DNA of 6,395 nt from Sandarakinorhabdus sp. (GTDB taxonomy: Bacteria; Pseudomonadota; Alphaproteobacteria; Sphingomonadales; Sphingomonadaceae): positions 1-6,395 of the forward strand of contig JALOSK010000112.1 in assembly GCA_025458465.1 (NCBI GenBank). The letters run 5' to 3'. The position numbers and the translations under genes are program-made. Below, one piece after another: positions 5,274 through 6,395 of this stretch (the first letter of the stretch is position 1; each line of letters opens with the position of its first letter). The notes under the pieces are model-generated. The model was not told the DNA's origin. It saw only the letters and a program-made list of their open reading frames with translations, and did not search any database.

Positions 5274-6395
5274 GGTTTTGCCCCTCCGAGGCCCCTCCGC
5301 CTCGCTTTGCTCGGCACCTCCCCAAACGAGTTTGGGGAGGATCGTCCCGCTCGCTCCTCCCCAATCTTTGATTGGGGAGGAGGACCGTCCGCAGGACGGT
5401 GGAGGGGCACTTGCCCGTGTGCCGCCGCCACGATCGTTTCCACCGCCCGGCCCACGTCCTCCAGCACATAGTCTGCCGGCAGCCGCAATGTGCCAATCCC
5501 TTGCGCCGCCAGCCAGGCGTCGCGCGCGTCATCATGGCCGGCGCGCGGATTGTGGCTGGCACCGTCAATCTCCACGCACAGGCGGGCGGCGGGGCAGTAG
5601 AAATCGAGTATGTAGGGCCCGGCCGGGTGCTGGCGGCGGAATTTCAGGCCGGCGGGGCGGGTGCGGAGGGCTTGCCAGAGTTGGAGTTCGGGCAGGGACA
5701 TGGCGCTGCGCAAGGCGCGGGCGCGTTTGACGGTGCGAGCAGGCTTCGACGGTGGGCGCGCCGCCCCTCCGTCGCCTGCGGCGCCACCTCCCCAATCGGA
5801 GATTGGGGAGGACCGGTTTTCTTGATCCTCCCCAAACTTGTTTGGGGAGGTGCCGAGCGCAGCGAGGCGGAGGGGCAGATACACCCACGGCCGCGCCCTC
5901 CGGTCGGCGGCCTCCCACGCATCAATCGCATCCCGTGATTTCAGCGTCAGCGCAATCACGTCCAGCCCTTCCAGCAGCATCTGCTTCGCTTCGGGATCAA
6001 TGGCGAACTGCTGGCCGTTCACCGTCTGCGCGGCCAGATCGATGTGGAGCGTTGCCCATGCGAACGCGGCGGCGGGCAGTTCGATGGCCAGCAGGCCATT
6101 GCGAATACAATTGGCCTTGAAGATCGGGGCGAAACTGGCGGCGATGACGGCGCGGATGCCCCATTCAGCGAGGGCCCACACGGCATGTTCGCGGCTCGAT
6201 CCGCAGCCGAAGTTCGTGCCGCCCAGCAGGATCTGCGCCCCAGCGGCGCGGGGATCGTTGAGGGGGAAGCCGGGGTCAGGCGTACGCGCGTCCACATCCG
6301 TGTAACGCCACGGCGCGAACAGGCCATCGGCCAGCCCGGTGCGCCCGGTCGAGCGCATTTCCCGGCTCGGGATGATCGCATCGGTATCGACATTG
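5270..6395 (-). CDS. leuD: 3-isopropylmalate dehydratase small-subunit-like protein fused in frame to a DUF559 nuclease domain (start beyond the right edge)
   Basis: The gene enters from the right edge. Residue numbers here count from the Met codon at 6358, which is internal. Just upstream, NVDTDAIIPSRE is encoded at 6394-6359, the start of the LeuD swivel domain. GGTNFGCGSSREHAVWAL (46-63) is the family signature, and IFKANCIRNGLL (79-90) follows. The domain ends near RPWVY (156-160), where such proteins usually stop. The frame instead continues about 200 codons: repeat-encoded residues (161-200), a DUF559 domain (about 205-313) and more repeat-encoded residues, ending in AKP at a TGA that overlaps the lyase ATG. 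LeuD pairs with LeuC in isomerising isopropylmalates. Here the lyase and CoA-transferase suggest a catabolic hydratase, for example of citraconate, so the symbol gives the family rather than a proven role. The large subunit is not in the window; it may lie upstream. Whether the fusion protein is made or processed is unknown. Confidence 0.8.
   Translation of the reverse strand, partial: NVDTDAIIPSREMRSTGRTGLADGLFAPWRYTDVDARTPDPGFPLNDPRAAGAQILLGGTNFGCGSSREHAVWALAEWGIRAVIAASFAPIFKANCIRNGLLAIELPAAAFAWATLHIDLAAQTVNGQQFAIDPEAKQMLLEGLDVIALTLKSRDAIDAWEAADRRARPWVYLPLRLAALGTSPNKFGEDQENRSSPISDWGGGAAGDGGAARPPSKPARTVKRARALRSAMSLPELQLWQALRTRPAGLKFRRQHPAGPYILDFYCPAARLCVEIDGASHNPRAGHDDARDAWLAAQGIGTLRLPADYVLEDVGRAVETIVAAAHGQVPLHRPADGPPPQSKIGEERAGRSSPNSFGEVPSKARRRGLGGAKP
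5292..5407 (+). repeat. Left composite palindromic repeat unit (three hairpins)
   Basis: The 116-base unit begins with CCCCTCC and ends with GGAGGGG. It contains three adjacent hairpins. P1 (5317-5340) has 10-base arms, CCTCCCCAAA/TTTGGGGAGG, around CGAG. P2 (5354-5382) has 13-base perfect arms, CTCCTCCCCAATC/GATTGGGGAGGAG, around TTT. P3 (5384-5400) has 7-base arms, ACCGTCC/GGACGGT, around GCA. None is followed by a T-run, so these are not typical terminators. The unit is read through as protein in the fused leuD-like frame on the minus strand (about residues 318-357). Confidence 0.85.
5420..5746 (-). other. DUF559 (Vsr/PD-(D/E)XK-like endonuclease) domain inside the leuD-like frame
   Basis: The domain spans about residues 205-313 of the fused frame. 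It has the full family pattern: basic KPARTVKRARALRSAMS, then LPELQLWQALR with E224, KFRRQHPAGPYILDFYC with D252, and LCVEIDGASH with E263, D265 and H269. It closes with an arginine/proline-bearing strand (GTLRLPADYVLED). The acidic D...ExD core typical of the PD-(D/E)XK fold appears intact, so nuclease activity is possible. Stand-alone DUF559 proteins of about 110 to 130 residues usually begin just before the basic stretch or at the Met of 'MSLPE'. That Met is at 5701-5699 here but has no ribosome site before it, so independent translation is doubtful. The domain lies exactly between two inverted repeat units, which suggests it belongs to them rather than to leuD. Confidence 0.85.
5764..5875 (-). 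repeat. Right composite palindromic repeat unit, inverted relative to the left one
   Basis: Read on the minus strand this 112-base unit has the same order as the left unit. P1 (5850-5827) has arms CCTCCCCAAA/TTTGGGGAGG around CAAG. P2 (5811-5787) has arms CCTCCCCAATC/GATTGGGGAGG around TCC. P3 (5785-5771) is GGCGCC/GGCGAC around GCA, with one mismatch. The outer segment before P1 differs from the left copy at only two positions. The spacer between P1 and P2 (5812-5826) and the P3 stem differ in sequence. On the minus strand the unit encodes about residues 162-198 of the fused protein. Confidence 0.85.

Larger units (their letters stand above)
5292..5875. mobile_element. Candidate nuclease-plus-palindrome element: DUF559 domain bracketed by inverted composite repeats
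   Basis: A 584-base module is bounded by CCCCTCCGCC on the left and its reverse complement on the right. The outer 49 bases of the two ends (5292-5340 and 5827-5875) are inverted copies with 46 identical positions. The only coding content between the repeats is the DUF559 domain. The module sits at the exact point where the LeuD fold should end and before the ribosome site of the next gene. No target-site duplication is apparent: the left flank reads gttttgcccctccgagg and the right flank cagatacaccc. No transposase, recombinase or insertion sequence of a known family is present. The boundary on the left could instead be 5281, because the first eleven bases of the repeat are nearly duplicated at 5281-5291. 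Calling it mobile is inference from architecture. Confidence 0.55.

Noticed and set aside
5317..5400. Hairpins P1-P3 as Rho-independent terminators
   Set aside because: No T-run follows on either strand, and the same structures recur in inverted orientation inside an open coding frame.
4662..5730. Long plus-strand open frames opposite the lyase and the DUF559 module
   Set aside because: They show no family motif, and the minus strand carries the intact HMGL and DUF559 motifs.
5292..5875. CRISPR array
   Set aside because: There are only two repeat units, inverted rather than direct, with a coding domain between them.
5281..5885. Target-site duplication around the candidate element
   Set aside because: The flanks outside 5292 and 5875 share no direct repeat. 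The near-duplicate at 5281-5291 repeats the element's own end, not the other flank.
1..6395. tRNA, rRNA or riboswitch
   Set aside because: I saw no cloverleaf, rRNA-like stretch or known aptamer motif, and nearly all of the window is coding.

Overview
The window is GC-rich (about 65 to 70% by eye) bacterial chromosomal DNA. It most likely comes from an alphaproteobacterium, and the sphingomonads fit best. This rests on three things: codon usage, a TonB-dependent-receptor-like start, and composite palindromes of the 'cctccccaaa..tttggggagg' type, which I associate with sphingomonad genomes. The assignment is recognition, not a search result.

Layout. At 1-165 (minus strand) is the start of an exported protein, probably a TonB-dependent receptor. 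It is divergent from a plus-strand operon at 339-2632. The 173-base gap between them holds a perfect minus-strand TATAAT box and a perfect 12-base palindrome, TTGTCCGGACAA, just upstream of the plus operon. The plus operon encodes a SAM-dependent methyltransferase with an unassigned N-terminal half, a 119-residue coiled-coil protein (GTGA overlap) and a six-helix membrane protein resembling the CopD/HemJ type. I cannot assign a pathway to it.

A minus-strand operon converges on it with no intergenic base: the two stop codons abut in TGATCA at 2630-2635. In order of transcription it encodes a LeuD/aconitase small-subunit-type swivel protein (its start lies beyond the right edge), an HMG-CoA-lyase-type enzyme, a CaiB/BaiF CoA-transferase and an exported VOC-fold protein. 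All three junctions are 4-base ATGA overlaps, so the genes are tightly coupled. A hydratase, a CoA-transferase and a C-C lyase together suggest breakdown of a branched C5 or similar dicarboxylate, for example citraconate to citramalate to citramalyl-CoA to pyruvate plus acetyl-CoA. The substrate is an inference.

The most unusual part is 5292-5875. The 3' end of the LeuD-like gene runs without a stop through an inserted module: a DUF559 (Vsr/PD-(D/E)XK-like) nuclease domain bracketed by two inverted copies of an approximately 112-116 base repeat. Each copy has three hairpins. The outer 49 bases of the two copies match at 46 positions. The module looks like a small nuclease-plus-palindrome element, comparable in layout to RAYT/REP systems but with a different enzyme family. 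It has become an in-frame C-terminal extension of a metabolic enzyme without breaking the ATGA link to the next gene.
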